A stretch of 64,000 bases of DNA from [Muricauda] lutisoli (nom. illeg.). GTDB lineage: Bacteria > Bacteroidota > Bacteroidia > Flavobacteriales > Flavobacteriaceae. The position numbers and the translations under genes were made by a program. Within the stretch, counting starts at the first letter, position 1, and each line of letters begins with the position of its first letter. The notes under the pieces were generated by a model that was not told where the DNA came from, searched no databases, and saw only the letters and a program-made list of their open reading frames with translations. Shown here piece after piece: positions 18,180-25,848 of the stretch. Location of the stretch: contig NZ_JAFLND010000002.1 of NCBI RefSeq assembly GCF_017313105.1, forward strand, positions 1-64,000, written 5' to 3'.

Positions 18180-20681
18180 ATGATTAAAAATTTACTGCCT
18201 CGACTATTAGTAGTCTTTATTCTATTGGGAACCGTTCAAAATTTGGACGCCCAACTTTTCAAAAAGAAAAAGAAACAAACCGAACAAAAAAAGGACGACA
18301 AGTCCAAACCTGGTGACATAAAGCCTTACGATAAGGTAATCACCAAAGACGCAAAAACCGACGAAGGACTTTTTAGCGTCCATACCGTGGATGACAAACA
18401 TTATTACGAAATTCCGGACTCCCTGTTCAACCGTGAAATGCTCATGGTAAGCCGAATCTCCAAAACTGCCACAGGAATTGGTTTTGGTGGTGGAAAAATA
18501 AACACACAGGTACTGCGCTGGGAGAAAAAGGACAAAAAGGTATTGGTTCGCGTAGCTTCCTACGAAAATGTAGCGGCCGATTCATTGCCAGTTCACGAAG
18601 CCGTGGTAAACTCAAACTTTGAACCCGTACTTTATTCTTTTGACATCAAGGCCATCAATAAAAAAGATTCTTTGAATCCAGCTACGGTGATAGAAATTGA
18701 CCCCTTGTTCTCCAAGGATGTAAAAGCCCTTGGATTTCCGGACCGATACAGAAAAAGGTACAAGGTTACACGACTGGATGGAGACCGAAGCTATATCGAA
18801 TCCATTAAAAGTTATCCTCTTAATATTGAGGCCCGTCACGTAAAAACATACTTTTCCAACGACCCTCCCAGTAATTCGAGTCTAGGTTCCATTTCGTTGG
18901 AAATCAACAACTCCATGATCTTGTTGCCCAAAGAACCGATGAAACGTCGTTATTTCGATCAACGCGTGGGCTGGTTCGCCAGAGGACAGGTAGATTACGG
19001 TCTTGACGCCCAAGAAAGCAAAACGGTTACCTATTTGGACCGTTGGAGACTCGAGGTCAAAGACGAAGATATCGAAAAATACAAGGCCGGTGAATTGGTT
19101 GAGCCAAAGAAACCAATTGTTTATTATGTAGACCGAGCTACTCCAAAAGAGTGGGTACCTTTCATAAAACAAGGCATAGAAGATTGGCAAGTTGCCTTTG
19201 AAGCGGCTGGCTTTAAAAACGCTATTATCGCCAAGGACCCTCCTTCCCCAGAAGAAGACCCTGAATGGTCTCCGGAAGATGTGAGGTATTCTGTGGTGCG
19301 TTATTTGGCCTCTCCTATTCCAAACGCCAATGGTCCACACGTAAGTGACCCTAGAAGTGGTGAAATCTTGGAATCGGACATCAACTGGTACCACAATGTA
19401 ATGAGCTTGCTGCGCGGTTGGTATTTTGTGCAGACAGCGGCCATTAATCCTGCTGCGCAGAAAACAGAATTCGAAGAAAAAGTCATGGGACGTTTGATAC
19501 GTTTTGTATCCTCCCACGAAGTAGGTCACACTCTTGGATTGCCCCACAACATGGGAAGCAGCGTTGCTTACCCTGTTGATTCTTTGCGTTCGGCCAGTTT
19601 TACCAAAAAGTATGGAACCGCTCCTTCCATTATGGACTATGCCCGTTTCAACTATGTGGCCCAACCAGGTGACGAAGGCGTTGCATTGATGCCCAATATT
19701 GGTGTTTACGATAAATATGCCATTAAATGGGGATACAAACCCATTTTGGACAAAACGGCCAAAGAAGAAAAACCTATCCTGAACAGTTGGATTTTGGAGC
19801 ACGCCGGAGACCCGATGTACCGTTTTGGCCACCAGCAAGTTGGTGACATCCATGATCCAAGTTCCCAGACCGAAGATTTAGGGGACGATGCCATTAAGGC
19901 AAGCTTATATGGTATCGAAAACTTAAAACGTATTGTTCCCAAATTGATGGAATGGACCACCGAAGAGGGTGAAAACTATGATGACCTGGAAACCATGTAC
20001 GGACATGTAGTCGCGCAGTTCCGTAGATACATGGGGCATGTATCCAACAATATTGGTGGTGTTTACGAATATCACAAAACAGCCGACCAAGAGGGAGCCG
20101 TTTATACGCATGTAAGCAAGGAGCACCAAAAAAATGCGATGAACTTTATGCAGGAACAACTCTTTGAAACCCCTGAGTGGTTGATCGATCAAAACATTTT
20201 CAATAAAATTGAATACTCTGGTTCGGTAGAACGTATCCGTGCTACCCAAGAACGTTATTTGAACACTATGTTGCAATTGGGCAAATTGGCTCGAATTATT
20301 GAAAACGAGACCTTGAACGGTGATGAAGCCTATGGATTGGTAGAAATGATGCGTGACCTTCGTAGGGGAATATGGTCCGAAACACGAAGTGGCAGAAGCA
20401 TAGACACCTATCGCAGAAACCTTCAAAAGGCGCATATTGATCGTTTGGAGTATTTAATGACTGCGGATAGCCAAAGTAAGCAGCCAGATTTTGGAGGGTA
20501 TAGAAAATCTACCCCTATCAATACAAGCCAATCCGATATACGTTCAGTTGCACGCGCTGAACTCAATAACTTAAAAAGAGATATCAGAGGCGGTCTTGCC
20601 AGGATTTCGGACACGATGAGCCGTTACCATTTACAGGACGCTTTGGAACGTATAGATCTTATTTTGGAGCCTGCTAAATAG
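18180..20681 (+). CDS. Exported zinc-dependent metalloprotease (DUF5117/DUF5118 type)
   Basis: 833 residues with a signal peptide (1-24). A basic KKKKK stretch follows. The order matches the bacterial zinc-dependent metalloproteases carrying DUF5118, DUF5117 and a C-terminal DUF4953-type region: N-terminal module about 45-100, central module about 100-310, catalytic module about 380-560. The metzincin-like site HEVGHTLGLPHN gives His446, Glu447, His450 and His456, followed by 'SIMDYARFNYVAQPGD', a Met-turn-like SIMDY. It acts in the periplasm or outside; the substrate is unknown. It is monocistronic, divergent from the repeat-protein gene, and followed by a strong terminator. Confidence 0.93.
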   Translation: MIKNLLPRLLVVFILLGTVQNLDAQLFKKKKKQTEQKKDDKSKPGDIKPYDKVITKDAKTDEGLFSVHTVDDKHYYEIPDSLFNREMLMVSRISKTATGIGFGGGKINTQVLRWEKKDKKVLVRVASYENVAADSLPVHEAVVNSNFEPVLYSFDIKAINKKDSLNPATVIEIDPLFSKDVKALGFPDRYRKRYKVTRLDGDRSYIESIKSYPLNIEARHVKTYFSNDPPSNSSLGSISLEINNSMILLPKEPMKRRYFDQRVGWFARGQVDYGLDAQESKTVTYLDRWRLEVKDEDIEKYKAGELVEPKKPIVYYVDRATPKEWVPFIKQGIEDWQVAFEAAGFKNAIIAKDPPSPEEDPEWSPEDVRYSVVRYLASPIPNANGPHVSDPRSGEILESDINWYHNVMSLLRGWYFVQTAAINPAAQKTEFEEKVMGRLIRFVSSHEVGHTLGLPHNMGSSVAYPVDSLRSASFTKKYGTAPSIMDYARFNYVAQPGDEGVALMPNIGVYDKYAIKWGYKPILDKTAKEEKPILNSWILEHAGDPMYRFGHQQVGDIHDPSSQTEDLGDDAIKASLYGIENLKRIVPKLMEWTTEEGENYDDLETMYGHVVAQFRRYMGHVSNNIGGVYEYHKTADQEGAVYTHVSKEHQKNAMNFMQEQLFETPEWLIDQNIFNKIEYSGSVERIRATQERYLNTMLQLGKLARIIENETLNGDEAYGLVEMMRDLRRGIWSETRSGRSIDTYRRNLQKAHIDRLEYLMTADSQSKQPDFGGYRKSTPINTSQSDIRSVARAELNNLKRDIRGGLARISDTMSRYHLQDALERIDLILEPAK

Positions 20682-20710
20682 GCGACTTTTTATACATTGT
20701 ACAAATTGCA

Positions 20711-20752
20711 AAGGTGTAACCGATTCGTTTATCGGTTACACCTTGTTTTTTT
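20711..20752 (+). terminator. Intrinsic terminator
   Basis: A 14-bp perfect stem, AAGGTGTAACCGAT (20711-20724) with ATCGGTTACACCTT (20731-20744), loop TCGTTT, then G and eight T. It closes the metalloprotease gene. Confidence 0.93.
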
Positions 20753-20843
20753 AAACATTCACATCCATTCAAGGTCGTTTCACAACAAATCGGTGAAAAT
20801 CCCGTTAGGTTTAATTACATTAGTAATCCCAAATCTCAACATC

Positions 20844-21035
20844 ATGACCTACAAGACAAAAAGCCTTATTTATTTTATTTGTTTCGTGGCAGCTTCCACA
20901 CTATACTACGTTGTGGACAAGCACGATGAATTCCAAAATCAAATCAATTCAGAAACTTACGTCGAGACTAATTTCCAAGACGCCGACGATTATACTGATG
21001 ATACCAAAGAAGATTTGGAAAAAGAACTCAAGTAA
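20844..21035 (+). CDS. Small membrane-anchored acidic protein, unknown
   Basis: 63 residues from ATG 20844. One hydrophobic segment (about 7-22, SLIYFICFVAASTLYYVV) is followed by a strongly acidic tail rich in Asp, Glu and Thr ending EDLEKELK. The frame is open back to 20697, but this overlaps the preceding terminator, so the internal ATG is chosen. It is probably a single-pass protein with the tail in the periplasm. No family recognised; it could still be spurious. Confidence 0.45.
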   Translation: MTYKTKSLIYFICFVAASTLYYVVDKHDEFQNQINSETYVETNFQDADDYTDDTKEDLEKELK

Positions 21036-21097
21036 TTTCCCTAAAACACATTTGTACTGTTAAATGCTTCATAAACTATGTTGCAATGATTAAACCT

Positions 21098-21118
21098 TTG
21101 GACACCGTATCTGTCCAA
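21098..21118 (+). promoter_or_regulatory. Inverted repeat upstream of the Spy-like gene
   Basis: TTGGACA (21098-21104) and TGTCCAA (21112-21118) form a 7-bp inverted repeat with a 7-nt spacer, 26 nt before the ATG at 21145. It has no T-run, so an operator or leader stem-loop is more likely than a terminator. Confidence 0.35.
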
Positions 21119-21144
21119 GGAATAAATCATTAAAGTTTAGACAT

Positions 21145-21594
21145 ATGAAACGATTAACAGTAGTATTGGTTATGCTCATGAGCATTGGCATGGCCGCGCA
21201 AAGAAATGATGGCCCCAGAATGCGTAAAGGTCCGAAAATGGACATGACCGCGGAGCAAATGGCCACATTGCAGACAAAACACATGACCTTGGCACTGGAT
21301 TTGACCAAGGCACAACAGGATAAGGTGTATGAGATCAGTTTGGAAAATGCCCAATTTAGAAAAGCCAAATGGGATGAGATAAAAGCTTTAAAAGAGAGCG
21401 GTGATTGGAAAAGGCCATCTTCTGAGGAGCGATTTGAAATGGAAAATGCCCGATTGGACCGTCAAATTGCGATGCAGGGAAAAATGAAAAAAGTACTGGA
21501 TGAAAAACAGTATGAAACTTGGCAAAAAATGCAGAAAAGCAGAAAAGCCAAACACGGCAAAAAGAGAATGGAGGAGAGAGGGAGAAGACGATAG
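21145..21594 (+). CDS. Spy/CpxP-like periplasmic protein (LTxxQ type)
   Basis: 149 residues: signal peptide (MKRLTVVLVMLMSIGMAA), then a basic/Met-rich linker and a long amphipathic helical region. 'LALDLTKAQQDKVYEI' at about 49-64 resembles the LTxxQ motif (LTxxQxxKI) of the Spy/CpxP chaperone fold, and 'MKKVLDEKQYETWQKM' at about 113-128 is the second, degenerate copy. The tail is very basic (KHGKKRMEERGRRR). Related proteins are ATP-independent periplasmic chaperones under envelope-stress control; here that role is inferred. Confidence 0.72.
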   Translation: MKRLTVVLVMLMSIGMAAQRNDGPRMRKGPKMDMTAEQMATLQTKHMTLALDLTKAQQDKVYEISLENAQFRKAKWDEIKALKESGDWKRPSSEERFEMENARLDRQIAMQGKMKKVLDEKQYETWQKMQKSRKAKHGKKRMEERGRRR

Positions 21595-21611
21595 TGTTTT
21601 TTGTTGATTTT

Positions 21612-21650
21612 AAGAAGCCGCGCCTGCCATGGTCGCGGTTTCTTTTTTTT
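21612..21650 (+). terminator. Intrinsic terminator
   Basis: AAGAAGCCGCG (21612-21622) pairs with CGCGGTTTCTT (21634-21644) with one G-T pair, then T-run. It ends the Spy-like gene. Confidence 0.8.
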
Positions 21651-21661
21651 ATCGCCTTTAT

Positions 21662-21697
21662 TATCGATATTTTGATATATCGGTTTTTTTATCGATA
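21662..21697 (+). promoter_or_regulatory. Candidate operator: repeated TATCGATA palindromes
   Basis: Two copies of the palindrome TATCGATA (21662-21669 and 21690-21697) lie 28 bp apart, with a related inverted repeat CGATAT...ATATCG (21665-21682) between. They sit 34-69 nt before the satD-like start, between it and the preceding terminator. Spacing of 28 bp (nearly three helical turns) fits cooperative binding, perhaps by the downstream HTH protein itself; that is inference. Confidence 0.45.
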
Positions 21698-21730
21698 TTT
21701 GTTTGAATCGTCAAATTAAACGATAAAAAA

Positions 21731-22330
21731 ATGATAGCCGTACTTACTGGAGACATCAAAAACTCCAAAGATCATGAAGCCAACATATGGTTGCCCGTAT
21801 TAAAAGCGGCATTGGATCATTATGGTTCCGAACCATCGGACTGGGAGATTTATAGGGGTGATAGCTTTCAGCTGCAAACCACTCCAGAACAAGCCCTGGA
21901 AGCCGCCATCTTTATAAAGGCCAGCATCAAACAAATACGACACTTGGATGTACGGATAGCTATTGGTCTGGGCAAAAAAAATCATACTGCAGCCAAAATC
22001 ACGGAGTCCAATGGGGAAGCTTTTGTAAATTCTGGCGAATGTTTCGACCAGTTAAAAAAACAGACCTTGGCCCTAAAATCCAACGCCGATGCTTTCAACG
22101 ATACCCTGAATACCATGCTGCAATTGGCCGCATTGACCATGGACAATTGGTTGCCCGCTACCGCTACCGTGGTTAAAAACACCATGGAACATCCCGAGGC
22201 CAACCAAAAAGAACTGGCAACCCTGCTGGGCAAATCCCAAAGCACCATAAGCGAGGCATTAATCAGGGCAGGATTTGACGAAGTCCAAAAAATGATTGAA
22301 TTTTACAGAACACAACTCGCCCAATTATGA
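21731..22330 (+). CDS. SatD-family protein with C-terminal HTH
   Basis: 199 residues. The start 'MIAVLTGDIKNSK' and the 'DWEIYRGDSFQL' and 'VRIAIGLG' blocks match the SatD family, whose N-terminal part resembles a nucleotide-cyclase-like ferredoxin fold. The C-terminus has a helix-turn-helix: 'NQKELATLLGKSQSTISEALIRAGF' pattern at about 155-179. It overlaps the next gene (DUF3307 membrane protein) by four nt (ATGA), an association I know for SatD-like proteins in many bacteria; its role is not established to my knowledge. Palindromes upstream suggest autoregulation. Confidence 0.8.
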   Translation: MIAVLTGDIKNSKDHEANIWLPVLKAALDHYGSEPSDWEIYRGDSFQLQTTPEQALEAAIFIKASIKQIRHLDVRIAIGLGKKNHTAAKITESNGEAFVNSGECFDQLKKQTLALKSNADAFNDTLNTMLQLAALTMDNWLPATATVVKNTMEHPEANQKELATLLGKSQSTISEALIRAGFDEVQKMIEFYRTQLAQL

Positions 22331-23058
22331 TGCTTTTAGCCCTAAAATTGATACTTGCCCATTTTATAGGAGATTTTGTTCTACAACCGGCACATTGGGT
22401 GAAAGACAAACTAAAAAACAAAGGCAAGTCAAAATATCTCTACTTTCATATCGGGGTGCATGCTTTGGCACTTTTGCTCCTATTGCAATTTCAATATTTG
22501 GGTGCCATTGCGGTTATTATTGTGACCCATTACCTCATCGATTTGGGAAAATTGTCACTCACTAATCCTAAAAATTACCGTTGGCTCTTTGTAGTGGATC
22601 AAGTGCTTCATTTGTTGGTGTTGTTCGGCATGCTGTATTGGATATTCCCTTTTACATTGGATTTCAAAACCATTTTCACGGAGAACACCCTACTGTTGAT
22701 TACTTTTTTGGTCTTTGTCACCTACGTATCCGGCATTGTTATGCGCATGTTTCTGGCACCGTATATTGATGAGGTGGCCAAAAGCGATGAACCTGGAGAG
22801 GGAGGTTCCCTTAAAAATGCCGGCACCTACATTGGCATGTTGGAACGCCTTTTTGTATTCGGGTTTATACTCATGCAGCAATGGGCCGCCATTGGATTGC
22901 TTATCGCTGCAAAATCCGTGTTCCGTTTCGGGGACCTGAACAAGGGCAAAAACCGAAAACTTACCGAGTATGTGCTCATTGGTACGCTGTTGAGTTTTGG
23001 ACTCGCCATACTTTCGGGCATGTTGTACCTCTATTTAACGGACCAGCTGGCCCCATAA
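22327..23058 (+). CDS. DUF3307 membrane protein
   Basis: 243 residues with about six or seven hydrophobic segments. The N-terminal 'LALKLILAHFIGDFVLQP' pattern, with HFIGDFVLQ at about 11-19, is the hallmark of DUF3307, followed by 'HIGVHALALL' and 'VTHYLIDLGK' with family His/Asp residues that could face the membrane interior. Function unknown. It is translationally coupled to the SatD-like gene through an ATGA overlap and ends in a terminator, so the two form a bicistronic unit. Confidence 0.85.
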   Translation: MMLLALKLILAHFIGDFVLQPAHWVKDKLKNKGKSKYLYFHIGVHALALLLLLQFQYLGAIAVIIVTHYLIDLGKLSLTNPKNYRWLFVVDQVLHLLVLFGMLYWIFPFTLDFKTIFTENTLLLITFLVFVTYVSGIVMRMFLAPYIDEVAKSDEPGEGGSLKNAGTYIGMLERLFVFGFILMQQWAAIGLLIAAKSVFRFGDLNKGKNRKLTEYVLIGTLLSFGLAILSGMLYLYLTDQLAP

Positions 23059-23086
23059 AAAAACCGTCCCAAAGGGACGGCTTTCT
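23058..23086 (+). terminator. Intrinsic terminator
   Basis: CCGTCCC (23064-23070), loop AAA, GGGACGG (23074-23080), flanked by A-rich and CTTTCT sequence. It starts at the DUF3307 stop codon. The downstream T-run is short. Confidence 0.65.
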
Positions 23087-23197
23087 CCGAATAAAAAATC
23101 TACTTTATTAAAACACTTTGTATGTATGGCATTGGAGCATCATAACATCCGTATAAAGGTACTTAAAAATTTTTATTTAGATTTATTTTAAATTATT

Positions 23198-23308
23198 TAA
23201 TTTTGTTGTCAGATGCATAAAGAAAAAGTGTCACATCAATCTTTTTTATCTCTTTGCATTCTATTGAGTTAGTTTAAGTGAAAAGCGGGGCCATGTCCCG
23301 CTTTTTTT
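23198..23308 (+). ncRNA. Candidate small RNA with promoter and terminator
   Basis: TAATTTTG (23198-23205), an exact -7 element, predicts a start near 23210. About 100 nt later comes TTGAGTTAG (23264-23272) and then a terminator: AAAAGCGGG (23281-23289) with CCCGCTTTT (23297-23305), loop GCCATGT, followed by T. No reading frame fits inside. The 3' layout equals that of the candidate RNA at 16764-16880. It could instead be the leader of the ArsC-like gene at 23392, with an attenuator. Confidence 0.38.
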
Positions 23309-23391
23309 GTGGTTTTACGATACAAAATAATTGGATAGCGTTAAACACAGCCATCAAAAAAGTGTTAGTTTACAGTAAATTACAGTTTTTA

Positions 23392-23796
23392 ATGAAGAAA
23401 GACATGGGAGTAATAGCAACAAACAACCGAGAAATAAACCTATACTACAACGCCGAGACCAATAAGGGCATGCAGACCCTGGCCTATGTACAATCTTCCA
23501 AGAAAAAAGTGTTGGACGTGGATTTGTCCAAAACCAAGGTAACGGGTACCCAATGGACTGAACTCGCCAAACGTTTGGGCAAGCCCATTAAAGAATTGAT
23601 CAATACGGAACATCCTGATTTTATAAACGACTACGGAAAAAACCACAACCTCCAAAGCGACGAAGATTGGCTAAAAGTGTTGGAAAACAACCCAAAAGTA
23701 GTGACCCAACCCATTTTGGTACAGGGAGACAAAGCCGTACAAATTGATACTCCTTCGGAAGTAATGGTATTTTTGGAAGAAGAAGACCAAAGCTAA
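23392..23796 (+). CDS. ArsC/Spx-like thioredoxin-fold protein lacking the catalytic cysteine
   Basis: 134 residues from ATG 23392 (an ATG at 23404 is also possible; an open frame back to 23278 crosses a terminator and is rejected). The fold signature of ArsC-family proteins is visible: strand 'REINLYYN', helix 'TLAYVQS', then 'VLDVDLSKTKVTGTQWTELAKRLGKPIKELIN' pattern, and 'DWLKVLENNPKVVTQPILV', the standard 'L..NP.L..RPI' block. In place of NPRCSKSR it has NAETNKGM (20-27), so the catalytic Cys is Thr23 and no cysteine remains. It cannot be a normal arsenate reductase; a Spx-like regulatory role is possible but unproven. Confidence 0.8.
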   Translation: MKKDMGVIATNNREINLYYNAETNKGMQTLAYVQSSKKKVLDVDLSKTKVTGTQWTELAKRLGKPIKELINTEHPDFINDYGKNHNLQSDEDWLKVLENNPKVVTQPILVQGDKAVQIDTPSEVMVFLEEEDQS

Positions 23797-24303
23797 GTCC
23801 CTACCCTTAAAAGCAGACAGCTGATAGCTTAAAGCTAATACTCCCAACCTATTTCATTTTCAATTTTCAACTTTCCATTCCTTCACCTTTCACCTTTTCA
23901 CCCTTCACCCAACACCCCTTAACCCTTAACCTATCACCCTTTACCTTTCACCTTTCACCCCCATTGTAAATCACACCTTGCTTATTGATAATTGTCAACT
24001 GTTTATTGCCTATTGTAGATTTACCCTAATTTTTTAAGGTTTTCTAACAGCATGGTATCATAGATATTGATTACTTTGCAACCTCAACCTCCCTTAAATT
24101 TATTCCAACACGTATTGCAACTGTGACCCAATGTCATAGGATAACCTCCTTTACCTGTTAGTCAAAAAACTAAGAGGTTGCAAACGGACTGGCCATCCAA
24201 CGTCAAAATATGTGAAAGCCAAAAAAAGACACCAAAAATAATTGGACGAGATATCCGAAAATCGAAAGAGTAGGTTATTACTAACATCTTAAATTTTAAG
24301 ATA
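23797..24303. repeat. Non-coding spacer with pyrimidine-rich degenerate tandem words (copy A)
   Basis: 507 nt without a gene. 23860-23965 is built from degenerate CCTTTCACC / CCCTTAACC words. It is followed by TAATTGTCAACTG (23989-24001) and TTTTTTAAGGTTTT (24030-24043). The same three elements, in the same order, recur at 25505-25654 on the other side of the two genes 24304-25473. Not CRISPR: the units are short, unequal and lack spacers. Confidence 0.6.
24286..24302 (+). promoter_or_regulatory. Palindrome abutting the 24304 start codon
   Basis: ATCTTAAA (24286-24293) and TTTAAGAT (24295-24302) form an 8-bp inverted repeat around one central T, ending one base before the ATG. It could be an operator or a translation-blocking hairpin. 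Confidence 0.35.
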
Positions 24304-25044
24304 ATGTTCAATTACCGTAAAACACTTAACCTGATTCTTGCATTGGTTTTATTAGCCTCATGCACCGAAAATACAGCTGAAGAAAATGACATCGTAAAAT
24401 CATCGGATATAAATGAGACTTCTTTAACTATTCGCGAAAATGGCAAATTTCATAACGAAGCAATACTATCCATCTTGGACAAGAGTAAATTTAATGACCC
24501 ACTAATAACAACTGGTGAGGTCTTAAAACTAATGTACTATGAAATGTCAAGTAAGTATCCTGATAAATTTCACAAAACTGACCTATCTACACTTGATCAA
24601 GTTTTTGATTTTGACCAAAAGTATTCTGATTTCAAATTTGATTCCGAATTTTATGAATCCCTAAAATCTAAAATTGGTAAAAACAATATTGAGCAAAATA
24701 TTCTTTCTTTTTTGGACAAAGCTTTTTATGAGGGACAGGTAACAGAAAAGGAATTCGTTGCTTTTGATACCAAAACCGGTTCTTCAAACATACAAATCGA
24801 AATCTTTAAGTCTTATTATGAAGCTTCTGAAATTCTTTGGACGCAAGACGCTGGAAAGACATTTGCAATTAATCCAACCGCAAAATGTGATGCAGCAAGT
24901 CAAGTAATAATAGCCGATGCAGTCGGAGGAACCTTAATTGGCATATTAACCGGTGGAGCCGGTGGTCCGTTGGGAGGAGGAGCTGTTTCCCTTGCAGTGA
25001 GACAAGCACAAATTGAGGAGTATGGAGGAGGTTGCATCGAATAA
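24304..25044 (+). CDS. Lipoprotein with glycine-rich hydrophobic C-terminus
   Basis: 246 residues. Lipobox VLLASC (Cys20), then a charged, mostly helical middle (25-190) without recognised motifs. The last 50 residues change character: a Cys at about 198 (KCDAASQ), then a hydrophobic Gly-rich helix 'ADAVGGTLIGILTGGAGGPLGGGA' pattern (glycine zipper, about 206-230), and a final 'YGGGCIE' with a second Cys. Glycine zippers of this type occur in class II bacteriocins and membrane-inserting toxins, and similar C-termini occur in uncharacterised Bacteroidota proteins. The gene is AT-rich and 9 nt upstream of a 2-TM protein gene. Function unknown. Confidence 0.7.
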   Translation: MFNYRKTLNLILALVLLASCTENTAEENDIVKSSDINETSLTIRENGKFHNEAILSILDKSKFNDPLITTGEVLKLMYYEMSSKYPDKFHKTDLSTLDQVFDFDQKYSDFKFDSEFYESLKSKIGKNNIEQNILSFLDKAFYEGQVTEKEFVAFDTKTGSSNIQIEIFKSYYEASEILWTQDAGKTFAINPTAKCDAASQVIIADAVGGTLIGILTGGAGGPLGGGAVSLAVRQAQIEEYGGGCIE

Positions 25045-25053
25045 TTTTAATTA

Positions 25054-25473
25054 ATGCCCATGATAACCCTAAAACGAAAAAAAGACCTAATCGACCTACT
25101 GATACCTTATAGGTATTGTGTAAATGGCAGGGAAGGTCAAATAAAGGCGGGAGAAACGGTTCCACTAGAGTTTGAGGATGACTATGTTTTCTTTCAGCTC
25201 AAATACCTCTACTTCAAATCGCCCAAAATACTCTTGAAAAAAGATGTAAAAACGGAAATTACGGTAGGAACGGCTATCAGCAATTCGTTTATACTCACCG
25301 TGATTCCATTCTTGATTTTGATATTTATTCTAATCTCCTTTACCAAGCAAGACATAGGAATTTGGAACGATGTAGCTAAGATTATTGGTATAGCATACTT
25401 TGGTGTGCTTTGTTACTTCCCCACTTTTGGCTATAAAAAGTATCTAAGCATAGACATTGCATTTGAAGAATAA
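25054..25473 (+). CDS. Two-TM membrane protein, unknown
   Basis: 139 residues. A basic N-terminal part (MITLKRKKDLIDLLIPYRYCV) with a compact beta-like region to about residue 70, then two hydrophobic segments (about 83-102, FILTVIPFLILIFILISF, and 111-127, KIIGIAYFGVLCYFPTF). The soluble part probably faces the cytoplasm. It follows the Gly-rich lipoprotein by 9 nt and a weak terminator follows, so the two form one unit. A partner or immunity role is possible but is only an inference from position. Confidence 0.65.
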   Translation: MPMITLKRKKDLIDLLIPYRYCVNGREGQIKAGETVPLEFEDDYVFFQLKYLYFKSPKILLKKDVKTEITVGTAISNSFILTVIPFLILIFILISFTKQDIGIWNDVAKIIGIAYFGVLCYFPTFGYKKYLSIDIAFEE

Positions 25474-25477
25474 AAAT

Positions 25478-25505
25478 AAGGCGGTGCGTATGCTCCGCTT
25501 TTTTC
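25478..25505 (+). terminator. Probable terminator
   Basis: GCGG (25481-25484) pairs with CCGC (25495-25498), extended by AA(G)/(C)TT, then six T. Short stem, but correctly placed five nt after the 25473 stop. Confidence 0.5.
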
Positions 25506-25848
25506 TTTCATCTCCCCCCTCCCATTAAACTTTTATCAATTTACCTTTTACCCTTAACTCTTCACCCCTTCTTAATTGTCAACTGAATTGCCTTCGTACT
25601 TCCGACTTCATACTTCGTATTCATGGAAAACCCCCCAGTTTTTTTAAGGTTTTTGTACAACGCTGTTTTGTTAACATTTGGTAATTTGCTGACCGCAGCC
25701 CCTTTCCCCAAGAATTTTATAGCACCGATTTATGGCTTACAAATAGATGTCTGAATACATTAGTTATCTCCTGATTTTGGCATATAGAAGAGCATTTTAA
25801 TATTCAACAAGCTAGCAGCAATAAAAGTTAATCCATATAGAACAAAAA
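25506..25848. repeat. Non-coding spacer, copy B of the pyrimidine-rich unit
   Basis: 343 nt without a gene. Contains CT-rich words (25508-25570), TAATTGTCAACTG (25573-25585), a run of CTTCGTACTTCC / CTTCATACTTCG words (25591-25621) and TTTTTTAAGGTTTT (25640-25654). Two exact words of 13 and 14 nt are shared with copy A at 23989 and 24030. No promoter for the helicase gene is obvious. Confidence 0.6.

Noticed and set aside
18882-19853. 323-codon minus-strand frame opposite the zinc metalloprotease
   Set aside because: The plus frame carries the HEVGH metalloprotease with complete family features; the antisense frame has none.
20697-20843. Upstream part of the frame leading to the 63-residue protein
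   Set aside because: It runs through the strong terminator at 20711-20752.
23860-23970. CT-rich tandem words as a possible CRISPR array
   Set aside because: Units are 8-10 nt, unequal and without spacers; no cas gene in the window.
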